NCBI GenBank assembly: GCA_930367205.1
Contig: OV884015.1
Coordinates: 77,701,341 to 77,765,340 of the forward strand
Reading direction: 5' to 3'
Source of the DNA: Acanthosoma haemorrhoidale
Lineage: Eukaryota > Arthropoda > Insecta > Hemiptera > Acanthosomatidae
Length of the DNA: 64,000 nt
Numbering within the stretch: the first letter of the stretch is position 1; the number at the start of each line of letters is the position of its first letter. The notes under the pieces were generated by a model. It ran no database searches and was not told the DNA's origin. It was given only the letters and a program-made list of their open reading frames with translations. The translations under genes were made by a program, and so were the position numbers. Positions 1-14,100 of the stretch are shown here, one piece after another.

Positions 1-282
1 TATACCGAGTGCTAAATACGCTTTCTCCTCTGTAATAATTGGTACAAGTAGATGTCTGTCTTTCCCGGGGATATCATTAAAAAAATAAATATTATAATAT
101 ACATTGAGAGTTTATTACAACCCTGGAAAGGATGCTTAATAGTAGAAAGATTAGACAGCCTTCAGTGTCTTTATTTGGGATATTTGAGAGCACTAAACCA
201 AATGTCACGTTCTGAGTTCATTTTATTCTTTAAACTTAACTACATGGTTGTTGAGGTTTCTTAAAAAGTTATTAATTGATCG

Positions 283-364
283 GATTTTTCGACCAAAAAA
301 TTATTGTTATCAGCTGGAACGATGATTTTTTGACCAAAAAATTATTGCTATTAGCTGGAACGAT
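283..364. repeat. 41-bp tandem duplication
   Basis: Two adjacent copies (283-323 and 324-364) of a unit beginning GATTTTT and ending AGCTGGAACGAT, with three substitutions. Confidence 0.85.
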
Positions 365-616
365 GTGATACTTAATTTTTTTGAGTATATTTGAATTTTT
401 TATAATTTCTATGCCCCAGAGACAAATCATAACATTTAATCTTAAATATGACCTGAATTCCTTGATTAAGGAGTTTGGAAAAAAATAACTAGCCAGCTTC
501 AAGATACGGGCAATGTTTTTAACGTTTAATTTTAACACGTTTACCGTTATTATGTCTAAATCAAAGTATAAATGCAGTAGCCCTGGATGTTTTTCGGGTT
601 CCTTAAACAATTTCAG

Positions 617-668
617 ATAGATTTTATCATTTTTACAACCAACAGACGGAAGACGGAGCTCTACACTG
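617..668 (+). CDS. Candidate short exon, weak
   Basis: A 52-base interval lies between AATTTCAG and ACTG|GTGAGC. Two of the three frames are open (IDFIIFTTNRRKTELYT and RFYHFYNQQTEDGALH). The splice sites are good but the length gives little power. Confidence 0.15.
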
Positions 669-2345
669 GTGAGCCAAAGGTTTATTGAGTATGCGGATGA
701 CTGATTTGTAGATAATAAGTTTGTTTTTGGGATTTAAATGAAATTATTATTAAAATATGGAAACATTTTGTATATGATTTTATTTGAGTTGAGGTTTGTG
801 AAAATTATGGCTTCTGATTTGCTAGGGTTGATCATTAATTTACATTTTGATAATATTTGTTGATTTTATTGAAGTTATGTTTTAACCGGTTTATTATCGA
901 GTCGAGGGGATACGATGATGTATATAAGTCAATGCACTGTTTCAAATTAAAGACTTTCCCTTAACAGTGACTTCCTGATATCTAAATGCCTGTAAGAGAC
1001 TTATTCACGAAAAGGAAAGGAAAAACAACATAAAATTAACAATGTCTTAGCTTGCACGCATTTCCTCCATCAACCACTACCTACCTACCAATAATCATGT
1101 ACGCGAACTCATGCATACAACACTCAATCAACAAGGCATGCGATGTTGGAGAACTTTTACAAAGGAGCGCAGTAAATATACAGCTAGTATTGCAGTGAGG
1201 AGAATAAGTTGCTGGTATTTTTGTTGTGGCCAGCACATGTGTGAAATCCCTTGACAGTTCCCATGTGCGTAGACAGCAGGTTCTGAAGGCTAACAGAAGC
1301 CAGAGTGAAAGGTATATTACATTCAAAGTATCCACGTCTTATCAGATAAGTTATTCTATGTAGTAATTCCAAAGAATATTTTCCATTATCTCTCATCAAG
1401 GAAATCAACCCTTTTGGGGCCTTGAGAGTTGAATATTTTGTACAGGTCACTTATATTCAAAGCCGTACAATCGAACAAACAGCACATAAGCATATTATAA
1501 TGTCATTTTACGTTGTTTTACTCATTAATATTTAAAATTAATATGGATCTTCAATTTAGTCCCCGTTATTATTATTTTAACCAAACGCTACAGCAAATTT
1601 TGAGGTTATGTGGAAACTCCATGCAAACGGAGAGCATACGGACGGACCAAATATCATATCCCTGTACGTCAATAAAAGTAGAGCCTCTCCATTCGAGCTA
1701 GGCAATTAGATATATATTTATTGTTTTTTACGGTCCTGAGATAGAGCGAGATTCAAAATTGAATTACTCTTCTCAAAAACTACATATCTATAAATGTATT
1801 AATTCAGAATTGTGAAGAATTCTAGAACTGGTAAAAGCATTCATGAAAAATGACAGTCATCAGCCTTTTATGGGAATCCAACGTTTGTGCGAAGTCATTG
1901 AACCCTGTTATAAAATGGATATTTTCACGGGAGTTTCAATTCTTTTTTCGGTACTTTCATGTGATAATATAAGCCTCTAGAGAGTATACAAAGAATTGCT
2001 AACATGTTCAAAAGAGATATTATTGTCAGTTTTATTGACTTTTCATTGTTTAGGATGTGGAGTTATTTTGGTTAAGTAAGGCAGGTAGGACTCCCCCCCC
2101 CCCAACCCACGCCGACTATGGAGAGATTTAAATGAACTGCATGCATAATACTTCGTATGGGGAAGCATGGAGTTTCTTTCCCGCATATCATACATAACTA
2201 TTTGTTACAATTATTCAATCCTCATCACATATTCCCTGTTCTTTTGGGTAATAATAATAATAAGCTGACCAATCATCATCCTTCAGGGAGGAAAGTCATT
2301 GTGTACTCCTTTTCGATGTTTGAAGATTAATTTTTATTCGATCGA

Positions 2346-2458
2346 TGCCGAGCCGGCAAGCACTTGAAAAATTCAACATGAAGGATATTTCTTGTTCAGA
2401 TATTTCCCAAGTATTGAAGGACGATGTTGTATTTACAAAAATAATAACTAATATGCAT
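2346..2458 (+). CDS. Candidate coding exon, weak
   Basis: An ATG opens MPSRQALEKFNMKDISCSDI then SQVLKDDVVFTKIITNMH and runs into CAT|GTAAGC, a good splice donor. Without splicing the frame stops at about 2481. Amino-acid composition looks protein-like but I recognise no family and cannot link it to another exon. Confidence 0.2.
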
Positions 2459-5400
2459 GTAAGCATAATTACAACATAAAATGTTACAAATGATTTTATT
2501 ATACATTTGTATCATTGTAGTGTATTATTGTTGGAATAAATATTTCTTCAATATATGTGTGTCCTCTTTTCTATTGTAAAAAAATACGGTCACCTTGTAT
2601 ATAACCAAAAATGCATGTAAAACAGGCAGGCAGATAAGCAAAAATATAAATGACGATTCCTGGTTTTGAAAAATCAACAAGTTTGCAAAAATAAACATAA
2701 TATTCCATGGCAGGGAGTCAAGGGGCTTATTCGCGACATGGTAGAGGAAGGGGAAATGATTCTGCAACTTGGATGAGAGTGGGTAGGGGTGAATCAGTAG
2801 GAAGGCCGCCAGCTGACTTGGCACGGGCTCAGATGGAAATATTTATGTTGGGGGGGTTCAGAGGACGAAGGCGACTGGTCTTTATTCGACTGTCGACAGT
2901 TTGGCAAGGCCCTGACCCCCCGTGCTGGCACTTGCCTATCAACGGGTTTTCAACTCAAGGATTCAAATTAAAAGCTTCTTCTTCTGTTGTGTGTGCGTGT
3001 GTTTTTGAAGCATGTAGAGAATCGACAAATAACAGTGCACAGTTATGCTGGAAAAAAACAATACCACGAACGCGTCCACAATTTACGACCTTCTTCATGT
3101 CCCTGTGTAAGAGATAAAGATACCGTTCAGAACAATGATTCGACAAATTCTAAATTGTGTGATTATATTGCCTAGGAATAGCTGAGCGGCTTCTGGTAAA
3201 TAATAAATAACGAAAAGTATTAGAAAAATATAAAGAAAGTATAACGTAGCGGGAGGGTAGCCCATTTTGGAGCGGATTTGTTTTATATTTTTGTCTTAGT
3301 CTTAGTTACATAAAAATAAACGATATATGAATTTTGTAATCAACCGAGCCAACTATTATAATAAGTATGGAATTAAACTAAAATGTGTTCTGAGCCATGC
3401 GCGTGGCGGCCTGACTCGACATCAACGTTTTTACACAAAAAAACAAGTGCGCAGTCAATTTGTAATATGAAAATACGTCACCTTGTTTGATTTTAAAACT
3501 TTCTATAGAAAAACAATTAACAAATGATTTAAATTTTGACTTGCTTATATGAATTCAATACTTTTCTAAAAGCAAAAAATAAATAAATATATAAACACGC
3601 TTATGGTTATGTATACAACCTGTTTAGACAGAAGAAATAATTTTTATTTATTTATGTTTAGTAATTGTCAATAACCACTCTTAGTGGCTAATGGGTGGGT
3701 CATTCTATACCAAATCAACGAATAAAAAATAATTTTAGTGGACTCAAGGTTTTAAATTTATCAGTACTTTTGGTTTTAGAATTATAAATGTTTAATGAAT
3801 TATAAAAACGCAAAAAAAAACATCGTTTTTCACTTAGTTTTTAAATCTTCAAAAACATGGAACTCAAAAACTATTTGTCATATAAAACTAAAATGTGCGC
3901 TATTCTCTTAAAAACTACAAGTAATTTAATTTGACACATCTATCATATATACTAGATTAATTTTAAATTTTTTAGAGAAAACAGTTTATATTTCACTCAA
4001 AATAGAATTTCTTTTAATGTGCATACTATAATATTATAATGCACATACATTCATTGTCTGCGTCTTCTACATTAACATCTTACATTTTTAGAATAAAATA
4101 GAAAACCTCTATTCTTGGAATGCAAAGAATAACATATAAATGCATGACTAACGAAAAGAAAAGAAATTATACATCGCAAAGAAAATAATAAAAAAAGTAC
4201 ACACAAATTACTTTAAAATAAAATCGATATTACACAATTATTGTTCATTAAATCTTAATAAAATCGTGGACCCATGATGTATATGAATATATTTTCCGAT
4301 AAATCCGTGAAATTTAATCAAACGAGATTAATAAATTCAATTAAATATAAGTAAATCCCAAAATATCCGGATATAAAAATGTATATCATGGCAATAATGA
4401 TAAATTAATAATAATTTAAGGACATAAGGATGCTCCCGACCGCAATTAACACATGACAAAACAAAATTTTAAATGGTTGGTGTCATTAAATTATTAAATA
4501 AATGGCTAGGTCATTTATCCTTGGGACAATTCAATGAATATAAGATTTTTTGCCAGTAGTTCCTTATTTGTACAGAACAAAAGAAAGTTAAAATAAATAA
4601 ACACATGTACTAAAAATAAATACAATCTATTTTTACATGGTACTCTTTGAAGGAACGTTTGCGTAACCATAAAAAAAATAAAAGGAAAGAAAAATCTCAT
4701 GTCAGCTGATAGACTCATGGACAGAAGATGGCAAGGACTGCGAAGCCGTGACAGTGCGTCACGTTTTCAATCATAATCTTTCGGGGTCAATCGTGTGGTT
4801 TAGTTAGTGCAATTGCATTTTGGGATTTTCGCTCTTTTTGTACACCAACCAGAACTTCTACAGTCCAAAGTTGGGGGGCTAATAATACCAGTGATAATAC
4901 ACAGTGAAATATTCGCCCTAGGTCCGGATGGAACCTAGAATTTTTAGTCAGCGGGAAATCTAGATTTTTTTTTTTAAAGAGCTGACGATAAATAGAGCAT
5001 AAAACTTAAATGAGAAATGTGGGCCCTCTCTTAGATTATTTAAAATCTAGTGTTGTTAAAATAAGCGGGACAGTCACCACTTTAGAGAGTGAGCCAATAG
5101 TCGAAAAATCTGATTTAAAGTTGGTTCAACTGTAAGGTTATTCAACTGGTTTAAGAATTAATTGAAAGTGGGGTGTTTGGACTCTTAAAACTAATTGATG
5201 ATTTTATTCTATCCTTCGATCGTGATATAGATGAATGTTAAATGTGACTAAGGTGCGAGGAAGGACCACTTTTTAAGATTTTTTATTTTGTGGTACCTAG
5301 GAAGGATTATGTATAATGAAAAATCTTGAATTCCTACGGAAGGAATTTTGAAATTTGATAAAAAATAAATTGACAGTCACCGACCGGTGGGAAGCAAACG

Positions 5401-6892
5401 TCATTCACTACTCAAAACATTTTGCAACGTTTCTCTTTTTCTATTGTTCTACTTTTGTACCTCTAAAATAGTAAACTGTAGTGCGATTAATTGATGTATG
5501 TATTTTATTCATCGTTAGTCTTAAACCCAATTTTTAAAAGTTCTAATTGTGATCATTATTTTTTTAATAAACATTTGGTCAATTTTAACTGTTCATTAGC
5601 AACTGTGACGGAATAGTTGGTCAGAATGTGAGATCATCGATATGCTGGTGTTACAACAACTTGCCTTGATAATAGAGAGGTTTGAGTCCTCCTCGAAACC
5701 CTCTCACTCCCAAATATCCCGAAGGTTACTAGGTACCCTTAAGCTATTTCGACCTACACGTCAAATAACTCGCAGGGTATCCTCCATCGTTTTTCACCAC
5801 TTTAAATACGGTAGAAGGGAATCGTATTATGTTTACGGTAGATTTGTCTTAGGGGTCTCTACAAGTTTTGGCGGTTCTTCCCTCATTTGTGCTCTTGTTA
5901 CATTGGTCCATATTTTTCCGAGCCATTAATCTTCATCCCCCTGCCTACATACGCGCTATCTCCCTCCTACAATTCAAATATACAGAGATCCCGTCATTCT
6001 GACTATCACGCCCTTTTCCACAAGAGCTATCTGTGTCGACCGTTTCTCACTTGTTCGCTTTGCCATTCTCTGGAGTTATCCCCTCTTAATATCCGAAATG
6101 CTTCATCCCTACATTCAAAACTTTGCTACTTTCCTGATTATTTATTCTCGATTATGTATCTTTTATACTTACAATTCCCTTTTATATCTAGAAATATATT
6201 TGTGTGTCCCTTATAGGTACAACATTAGAATTTAGTAACGACTAATGCTTTTATTATTATATCGATTTTTCTACGCATTTACTTACTTAAAAATATTTGA
6301 AGGTGGTTTAAAAGTAATTATTTATTTCGTTTTTTCGGACGATTCCAAAGGTACAAGCATTAATTGAGTAAGAGCTGGTGGAGTAGAGGCGTAGGAATTG
6401 AGGAAAACTTATTTTGTTATTTTCAATCAATTGTTCGGGTGCTCACGCGCACTTGCATTCCGTTGTTTCAATTGCGCTTCCTAACTACATGATTTCTACC
6501 CTGAACAACGTGAAGGAAGTTATTTCGTTAATTGTATATATTTCAAGTGCATGACAAAAACACGCCATTTGTGAGAACAGTCTGCCTCCGGAGAGGGGAG
6601 GGGTCGTTGCCCTTATGTACACAAGGCGCACGTTTCAGTGTTTGAGTCAGGTGCTTAATATTAGTTCGTCCTTTTTTTCTAATTCTGTCTATTTGCTAAA
6701 AACCGCATCGCTTGCCTCTAAACCTTGCACTGAAAGAAATATTAAGAAGTGGGTTCTAGTTAATATGTTGGAGCTTAGTCTCGGTGTTTTATCTTTAAAA
6801 AAAACTTTTTTACTACTTGCAACTAATAACAGTGGGTTTCACTCGGCAGACCCTTAACCATATAAATTATATTTAATAGTTATCGAATAAGT

Positions 6893-6975
6893 AGAAAAAA
6901 CAGCCGGGATTCTAACCCATTATGATTTCCATTCAGGCTATCCAATGCCGGCCTTCGGTTACAGAACGTCAATCT
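6893..6975 (-). repeat. Possible decayed tRNA-derived SINE
   Basis: On the minus strand, ATGGGTTAGAATCCCGGCTG near 6900-6921 is close to a T arm with B box (GGTTCGAATCC with one change), preceded by a D-arm-like GGCATTGGATAGCCTGAATG. It does not fold as a tRNA. Confidence 0.33.
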
Positions 6976-7368
6976 ATTTTCTCTCAGTGAAACTCCTTAA
7001 TTCTTAGAGAATATCGCAAAGGCAATTACGATGTAGCCATTGTATAATGTATGTTATACATCGTTAACACAAATGCAAATTTGCGAATAGTAAAACTGGA
7101 AGTTTTCAGGAGAGCCGAAAAATGCTTACATTTCGGATTACGAAATAGTCTCATTTGTCGATTTTTTGTTGTTCTAGGTCTGATTTTAACGTATAGCATG
7201 ACTTCGACAGTTGGATTCAGGTCAAAAAATAAAGTTGTAAAGTAACGGAAAAAAAATCGCCATTTTTCATCATCTTAAGTTTGCATTTTTATTGACGACA
7301 GATTATATTATTTATTTGTTCCAAGACCTTTTTTTCTTCAAATCTCGGCTATGTCAATATAAAACAAC

Positions 7369-7632
7369 AATTGAACGTGTGTCCGGAAGAAGGGCCTATG
7401 TCACGATTTTTTCGAAACTCAGATTTTTGTCGAATAAGGGCCTATGTCAAGTGGTGTACGTATTGCCATGGTTATTAGTTGAAAAGGAAGCCGCTAGAGG
7501 TCAAGAGAATCACAATCGTTGAGAGAAATCACAAAACTTGAAGTGGAAGAAGGGCCTATGTTATCAGTATTGAAGCTCTTGTAAAATTAGGAAAACGTGA
7601 CATAGGCCCTTCTTCCGGACACACATTCAATT
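7369..7632. repeat. Inverted/direct repeat cluster of an AGGGCCTATGT motif
   Basis: Arms at 7369-7405 and 7596-7632 are inverted copies of a ~36-bp sequence (core GTGTCCGGAAGAAGGGCC then TATGTCACG) with about one mismatch. Between them lie two more forward copies of the core, AAGGGCCTATGTCA at 7436-7449 and GAAGAAGGGCCTATGTTA at about 7546-7563. The whole could fold as a hairpin of about 264 bp. The layout suggests a MITE or foldback element. No coding region accompanies it. Confidence 0.7.
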
Positions 7633-7639
7633 ATTGAAA

Positions 7640-10290
7640 TTTCACCTTTATGATTTTCCGTTAGAATATACTAGAAAAACATTTGTACATTATGTAAAAC
7701 ACAATATTTTTAAAAATAGTCTTAAGTCTTACCAAAACTCATTTTGATTAATTTTATTTTTATACAATCAGTCGACGTTTCACTATCCAGAGGTATGAAT
7801 GATATTATTTTTCAAAATTTTTGTTCTATTCTTCCAATATTTTATGCCGGAATTGGGAACTGAAGTATTCCATGTTTTGATGGAGATTAGAGAATATTAA
7901 TAAAAAAATTAATAGATTTCTTTACATTTCTTAACCACATATGAATAAACTGAATAAGGAAATATTGAGGAATGTTACCTTATCACTGAATGTGGCTCTT
8001 TGTTGAAATATCACTCTCGAGATGTGAAGTTTCTATTTTTTTTCTTTTTTTTTTTAAAACAGTTGGAACAACCTAAGACCAAGAACTGAACCAGAAAATA
8101 AAGATTGCACACCATTCCCCTCATGACTCCAAAGCGCAGTAGATTGATCAATGAGTTAATTGATAGGTGCTGAACAGTGGTGGGATGCGAGTAACAGGCG
8201 GCAATCACCAATTTGTAGAGTGATAGATACCACACAAAACATGTAGCTAAACAAACAAAGGAATTTGTCAATCGTACATTGTCCCTCCTATAGTTTGTTA
8301 ATGTTATGAACCTATAAGAAGGCACTGTTGTTGGTATTTCAATTGCAAATAAGCGGAGACTAAGGTAGAGCAATATAATATTTAAAAAAAGCACTCATAT
8401 CACATTATTTTTCGTTTGCGAATACGATTTTAATTACTACTTGATAACTGAATCGTAATTTTCAGTTTGATGCCCTGTTGAGTATGAGAAGAAAGTATTT
8501 ATTTTTATTTTCGGAAAGTATTCGATTAATGGCTCCTCTGGGCAGAAATAAGGGGCAGTCGCAACGCTCGTTATAATCTGCATTAGCAACCAACCCTAAG
8601 TTTGTGTACACAAAGTCATTGAACTGAAAATTAATAAATACTACTAAAACAGGATCTATTGTTTATCATCGGTACAGTCATATGTATATTCACGACAATC
8701 GGAGTAGCATACAGGGGGGAAGGTCGACAAAACCTAATAAATTAGCGTGCTCACGGCCAAATTAGGCAATAATACGCTTCAATTTTATATGATTAGAACG
8801 TCAGGGTAACTAAAGTGTCAAATGTACACCCGTAAAGCGTAACAGTTGATCAAGGATCAAGCCTCGCTTCTTTCAAGGATTTTTCAAAATCTTTACAGAC
8901 TGTACTTTTTTACCACCATCATACACTAAATTGTATCTTTCGATATATCTATTAAATAAGTAAAATGCGTATAAAATAAAGAAACAATATTACGAAACGT
9001 CTCGCGAGTTATTTGTTAAATACAATTAATGACAAGTCAACCACGAATGTCATTGTTCCACCAGTGTGACCCTGTCTTGTGTTTTCATTCATTTCCGTCA
9101 ATATACTACTGTTTGCTTCTTGTCCGCTCTTAGTGATGTCTCTTTTAGTGTTCCATTTCCGCCTACTCTACTCTTCTTCGTAACGTTGTCAGGGTTCAGT
9201 TATCATTACTGTTCTTTCATACAATTATTGGGTTTTTCGCAATAATTCTCTTCTATTTTATATACTAACTATGCTTGGTCGTTGAATATCAGGCTAGTTT
9301 GATTCATTAGCTTCCTATACCATAAACCCTCACAACTGATTAACAATACAAAATGTCTTAATCAACAAATTTTGTATGTTATGGCTCTGTTTGTTTTCAT
9401 TAGCTCCTGCAGTGTGCTGGAATAGTCTTTCCTCCATCAATCAAGTGTCAGCTTAACATCATACACCATTAAATTCAAACTGATGAGTATGCATTGTTAT
9501 TGAAACTAGCTTTAGGTGTTAATACAAGCAAAGTTACGCTACATTACCTCACTAGCTTGCTTCGCCTAAATTTACGCTAATGGACATACCATTTAAGAGA
9601 TTACCCAGTAAGATTACGACATGTTAATTATTTAAAACAGCCTAAAAGTTACTGCGCTGTAGGACAGAGCTATACATCTGAAACTAACATGATGTTGCGT
9701 AGAGGTTGACAGAAACGCGTGCTTAACACTCCCCTTCTCTCATAACAGGTTAAGGCCGTTATATACTTGAAGAACTTGTGTTGCTGACGGAACGAAGTAT
9801 AATGGACTCCAGTGAGTAATCTACCCTCCGGCACAAAAACTGACATGGAAATAATACATAGAAAGTAACTGGTTTTCTAGTGTATTTAATTAGGGTTGAA
9901 CCCTATTGTGTGCCCATTCTTAAGGGTTACCTACACAATACAATCATTTAGATGCTAAGTCAACCCCGCATGCCCGGTCCATCTCAAGATAAAATATAGA
10001 TCTCACGAGGAGAAGGGAACTTAATACGCAAATCCGCAACAAACTTTTGCAACTTGAATTTGACAAAAACAATATTAAGAGATTCAAGCGGGACTTAACA
10101 AATAACTACCCGTTATTTTTCATCAGAAATACTTTTAATTTGTAGTGACTTTCCAATGAAAATATATATACATATATATATGAGCAAAAATATTGCCCGA
10201 AGCAAAATCGGCTCGGTCGACGTTAACAAGCAATTTTTATTGATGTTCCCCAACACTATATATTTAGGAATACCTTACATATAATGTTAT
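7640..10290. other. Noncoding stretch
   Basis: No convincing coding exon, RNA gene or transposon. There is a pyrimidine-biased tract around 9060-9260. A strong acceptor at about 9749 (CTTCTCTCATAACAG) with GTGAGT at about 9811 bounds an interval that is closed in all frames, so at most it is noncoding exon. Confidence 0.4.
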
Positions 10291-10292
10291 AA

Positions 10293-10474
10293 GGTTTCAT
10301 TGACAATAATGTGACCTTAACCATAAAGGAAAATCCTTAACTTCAAATCAGAGTTGATGTCATATTTCCAGTTATTTTGGGTTTCATTGACAATAATGTG
10401 ACCTTAACCATAAAGAAAATCCTTAACTTCAATCAGAGTTGATGTCATGGAACTCATATTTCCAGTTATTTTGA
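10293..10474. repeat. 87-bp tandem duplication
   Basis: Copies at 10293-10379 and 10380-10474 both begin GGTTTCATTGACAATAATGT and end CATATTTCCAGTTATTTTG. The second has a small insertion (GGAACTCAT) and two single-base losses, so the duplication is recent but not fresh. Confidence 0.88.
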
Positions 10475-11083
10475 CTAACAGACACCCAACATATTTCCTG
10501 TTATTTAAGAGCTTCTATTGAGCGAGTGGCATCGTTTATGTGGCATGAAAAGCTCATAGATAGCAATCATTAATGCTGGATAAGCAAATTATAATTTTAG
10601 AAATGAAGTTCTTTATTTAACCTGGAATATACAATTAAAGTAGACCCTCTACCTTCTGGTTCCAGAAATCTACTTGTTTCAAAAATTTAAATAGTGCCCA
10701 GTTGATCACCACACACTATTATATTCAGTTCTCTAAATCTGAGCCTCGAAGAATTATTACCAACAGACGAAATTAGCAGCATAAATAATTTCAACGATCG
10801 TTCAACCGGATAAAAAAAAACAACACCTGATTCAAAGTCAACAAGCATTCAAACCGGGGCAGGCAGTTAACGTTTTTCATATTATCGGCTTTCGTAACCG
10901 CGCGCAATGGTTTGCTGAAAGACTGCCAACGATAAAAAAAAATAATTAAAAATCAAATAAAAAACAAGATCAAAAATTAAACGAAACCGATTTAGTCACA
11001 TCGGCACACTTATAACTTCATAACTTGATCTTTAATATTGAAATGGATTTCACCTCCTTTTGTCTTCCCACTACATTCCACAG

Positions 11084-11181
11084 CTGATCTTGATATTGGC
11101 TATCGTATCTGCTCTGACGGTCTCTCTTATATGTACTTGAACTTGTGCTCTTTAAAATTTCCAGCCGATATGAAATTCTAA
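11084..11181 (+). CDS. Candidate terminal exon, weak
   Basis: A very strong acceptor (CTTTTGTCTTCCCACTACAT then TCCACAG) is followed by an open frame DLDIGYRICSDGLSYMYLNL then CSLKFPADMKF, ending in TAA. AATAAA follows at 11188-11193. Another frame, LILILAIVSALTVSLICT, is hydrophobic, so the reading is ambiguous. No similarity is recognised. Confidence 0.22.
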
Positions 11182-11199
11182 AGGAGCAATAAACAACAT

Positions 11200-14100
11200 C
11201 CTTGGGCCTAGGCAGTACATCGTTTGGTTAGTATTTATGCGGATACCGCTCAAAAGAATTAAATGAAAAAAGAGTCGGTCTAGTATCGATTAGAGAAAAT
11301 CGCGTTAATTCATACTTCTTTAAGTGACTGTTCAGATTCAAAGTTATAATTACTTTCCTGTGTTTAAGGGCACAATAAAGCTGCTTATAAGGAAAATTTC
11401 GTGGACCAAGAGGGTTTAAAAATAAAATTATGTAATATATGCTATATCATACATTATAAGATTAAGATAATATATAGGAAACTTTATAATATTTAAAATG
11501 TGCCAATACCTTCCTCTAATACTTTATTTATTCATTAATTGTTTGGACTCTATTAGTCCATGTAAGTAAATACATATGTAGTAAGTAGGAAGTACGGACC
11601 AGCTAACATAAATTATTTTAAGCAAAATGTAGGCCAAGAAATATTTTAATTACTTTGTTAATTGTTTTAATTTGCAACGACACAACATTCAAGTAATAAT
11701 AAGCATAGGATTTGCATTCCGTGAAATACTGTTTTTTTAAATAATTTTTTTTTTACTTATTGTGATTGTACTTATTAGATGATCTTAAAATTATTTAAAA
11801 ATTTACAGAATCATTTAATATGTTTTTAAGAAACTCGAATGATATGTTGCAAGTATATTCCTACGTCTATTTATTCGTTTATATGTATATATTTCCAAAA
11901 ATATAATTTGTTTTATGATCTACGTTAAAAAAAAAAAAGTTTCGACGGTAAACATTAAATCATAATCGTCGAGTTGTACAATAAAAAGAAAAAAACGTGA
12001 GACTACTGATCCTCGGATCGACTAGTGGTATTCCTATACAAATACATAAATTGACTGTTCCACAGCATATACATATATACTAAATATACTGCACTATTGA
12101 CATGTAAATGTAAGCCATACAAAAGTCTGACCCGGCCATGTTGTAGGTGGAGTAACGGTCCGAAGCGTCCTATATTCTGCTCCGTTAGTTCTAGAAGTAT
12201 TACCTTTTATCCTTTCCCACCAAGTTTACAACAAGAAACATTTTCTCACTATCTAGAAATGCAAACGTAACAAGTATTTCCCAAGATCAGTTGTTGGTTT
12301 TAATACATCAAAGAATTGTAATTAATAAAATTTTGTTACATGAGTTACGAACTCAATCATAAAAGCTTTTATAACATGAAAGAGCATATCTAACATTAAT
12401 ACCAACCTGCAACAAATATTTCTTTACCCAACAACCTTGGAGCATTTTCTTAATTTTATAACACACAAGCTGTCGTTCCTTTACCGATCCGTTCACGACA
12501 AACCATCCTGTGACCTTTTACACAAAATTAAATTTTACATTTTCCTCTTCCATTCACCACGTTTCTTCCTTAATATTTTAGATCCAGAAACTTCAATTAA
12601 AGGCAGGAGGAAACAATGACTAGTTATAATAATGTTATGCAAACAAGTTATATTTAGTACATGACAATTCATGTGAAGAGTAACACAATGCATAATTACG
12701 GCTGCGAAAACGTAATAATAATTTATTTTTTATAATTACATATCGTCAACTATAATGTCCCAACATATTAAAAATTAGTAATTTTGATGGCTGGATCTTT
12801 ACCTGATAGTCTAATTAAGATCATAAAAAATATAAAAATAAATTCATTTATGACACCGAATCATTAAATTTGATGTCTGTAGCCTGAACAGGGAACAAAA
12901 CAGACTAACACGCAAGTGAAAACAATAGATAGTGTTTCTGTTTTTGAAAAAAAAAAAGGCTAATGACATAAGAATTTGAAAAATCGCGGTTCTTCATTGA
13001 ATCATTTGTGGAAATTAAATTCCACGACACGTAGCAACAGGTGAAAAAAAAAATATCCGAGCTCAAAATACAATCTTTCTCAAAACAAAAAAATATCTCG
13101 GAAAACAGAGGCAGCCAAAAAGAAGCCTGGTACAAGAAATGATGGCGGGAACAAATAACTCAAATTTGACCCACTTCGTGAGTATCGGACTGTGTTAAAG
13201 GGGCCGTCATTCTTTTTATTCATTCCGACCCCTGCCCAATGACTGAGCCACAGTTGACAATCCCCTAGTTGAATAGCTACTCAAAAAGCGCCCATTCAAC
13301 TAAATTGACAGGATTGTACGGTCGGGCGGAACACTGGTTTTTTCCCACCCATTGCCTCTTGAAAGTAGACTGAGCACTATGAAACATTCGGCAACAAATT
13401 CGCAATATAGTATATTCACAATTACAAATTTGGTAAGAGGTTACAGTGCCACGGCCGGGAGGCGAACGAGGGGCCAGTTGTGGTTTACTTTGTAATCATT
13501 TATTTTTTATCATCTCTAAAATGATAAATTGAGGCTTCCATCTTTCGTTGGATGAAATTCCTTTCTGGCGGTCTAGGTCCCCTTGTCGTGATGGTCGCAA
13601 GCAACTTTTTCTGTTCCTGAATACACGTCCTCTTAGGTTGACCGAGTATTAAAGCAATTTTCTAATTAAGAAATCGGTGTTTTGTCATCACATTCACAGG
13701 CTATGTATTCGCCAATGTTGTAGTGAGGACATTCATGGGATGAATTCGGGTTGCGCGCACTATTAGTAGAACTTGGAGACTGAACAAAAAAACAAAACTG
13801 ACCACCAAAACACTTACACATTGCTAATTTCACAGCTGACCATCGCAGCGACTGCTATCGTACAAAACAGAGACATGACCCTGTCACTTTTATGATGCCG
13901 AGCCGAAGTTATGGAGCTCCAGACACTATCTCTAGTAGTTCTACTAAATTATTTTTCATATCACCTTAGTTTTACATAAATAAACAATTAGAAAATGTCA
14001 ATATAAGTAATAACTCGCATGATGGGCGTGTTGGAAGAGTGTCTCCAACTTCTGTGATCCTATGATATGAAAATATATGCAGACCTGAAAGCTCTCAAAT

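Larger units (their letters stand above)
1..7290. other. Gene-poor AT-rich stretch
   Basis: Apart from the 41-bp duplication, the weak exon candidates at 617 and 2346 and the SINE-like piece at 6.9 kb, I see no supported gene. 2700-3150 is GC-richer with a 136-codon forward frame (2707-3117) rich in Gly/Arg that resembles no known family. A run of 11 C lies at about 2093-2103. Confidence 0.4.

Noticed and set aside
2707..3117. 136-codon forward frame as a gene
   Set aside because: GC-richer DNA lengthens open frames by chance; the translation is Gly/Arg/Ser-rich with no recognisable domain, and the opposite strand is open too.
9749..9811. Exon between a strong acceptor and a GTGAGT donor
   Set aside because: All three frames contain stops within the interval, so it cannot be an internal coding exon.
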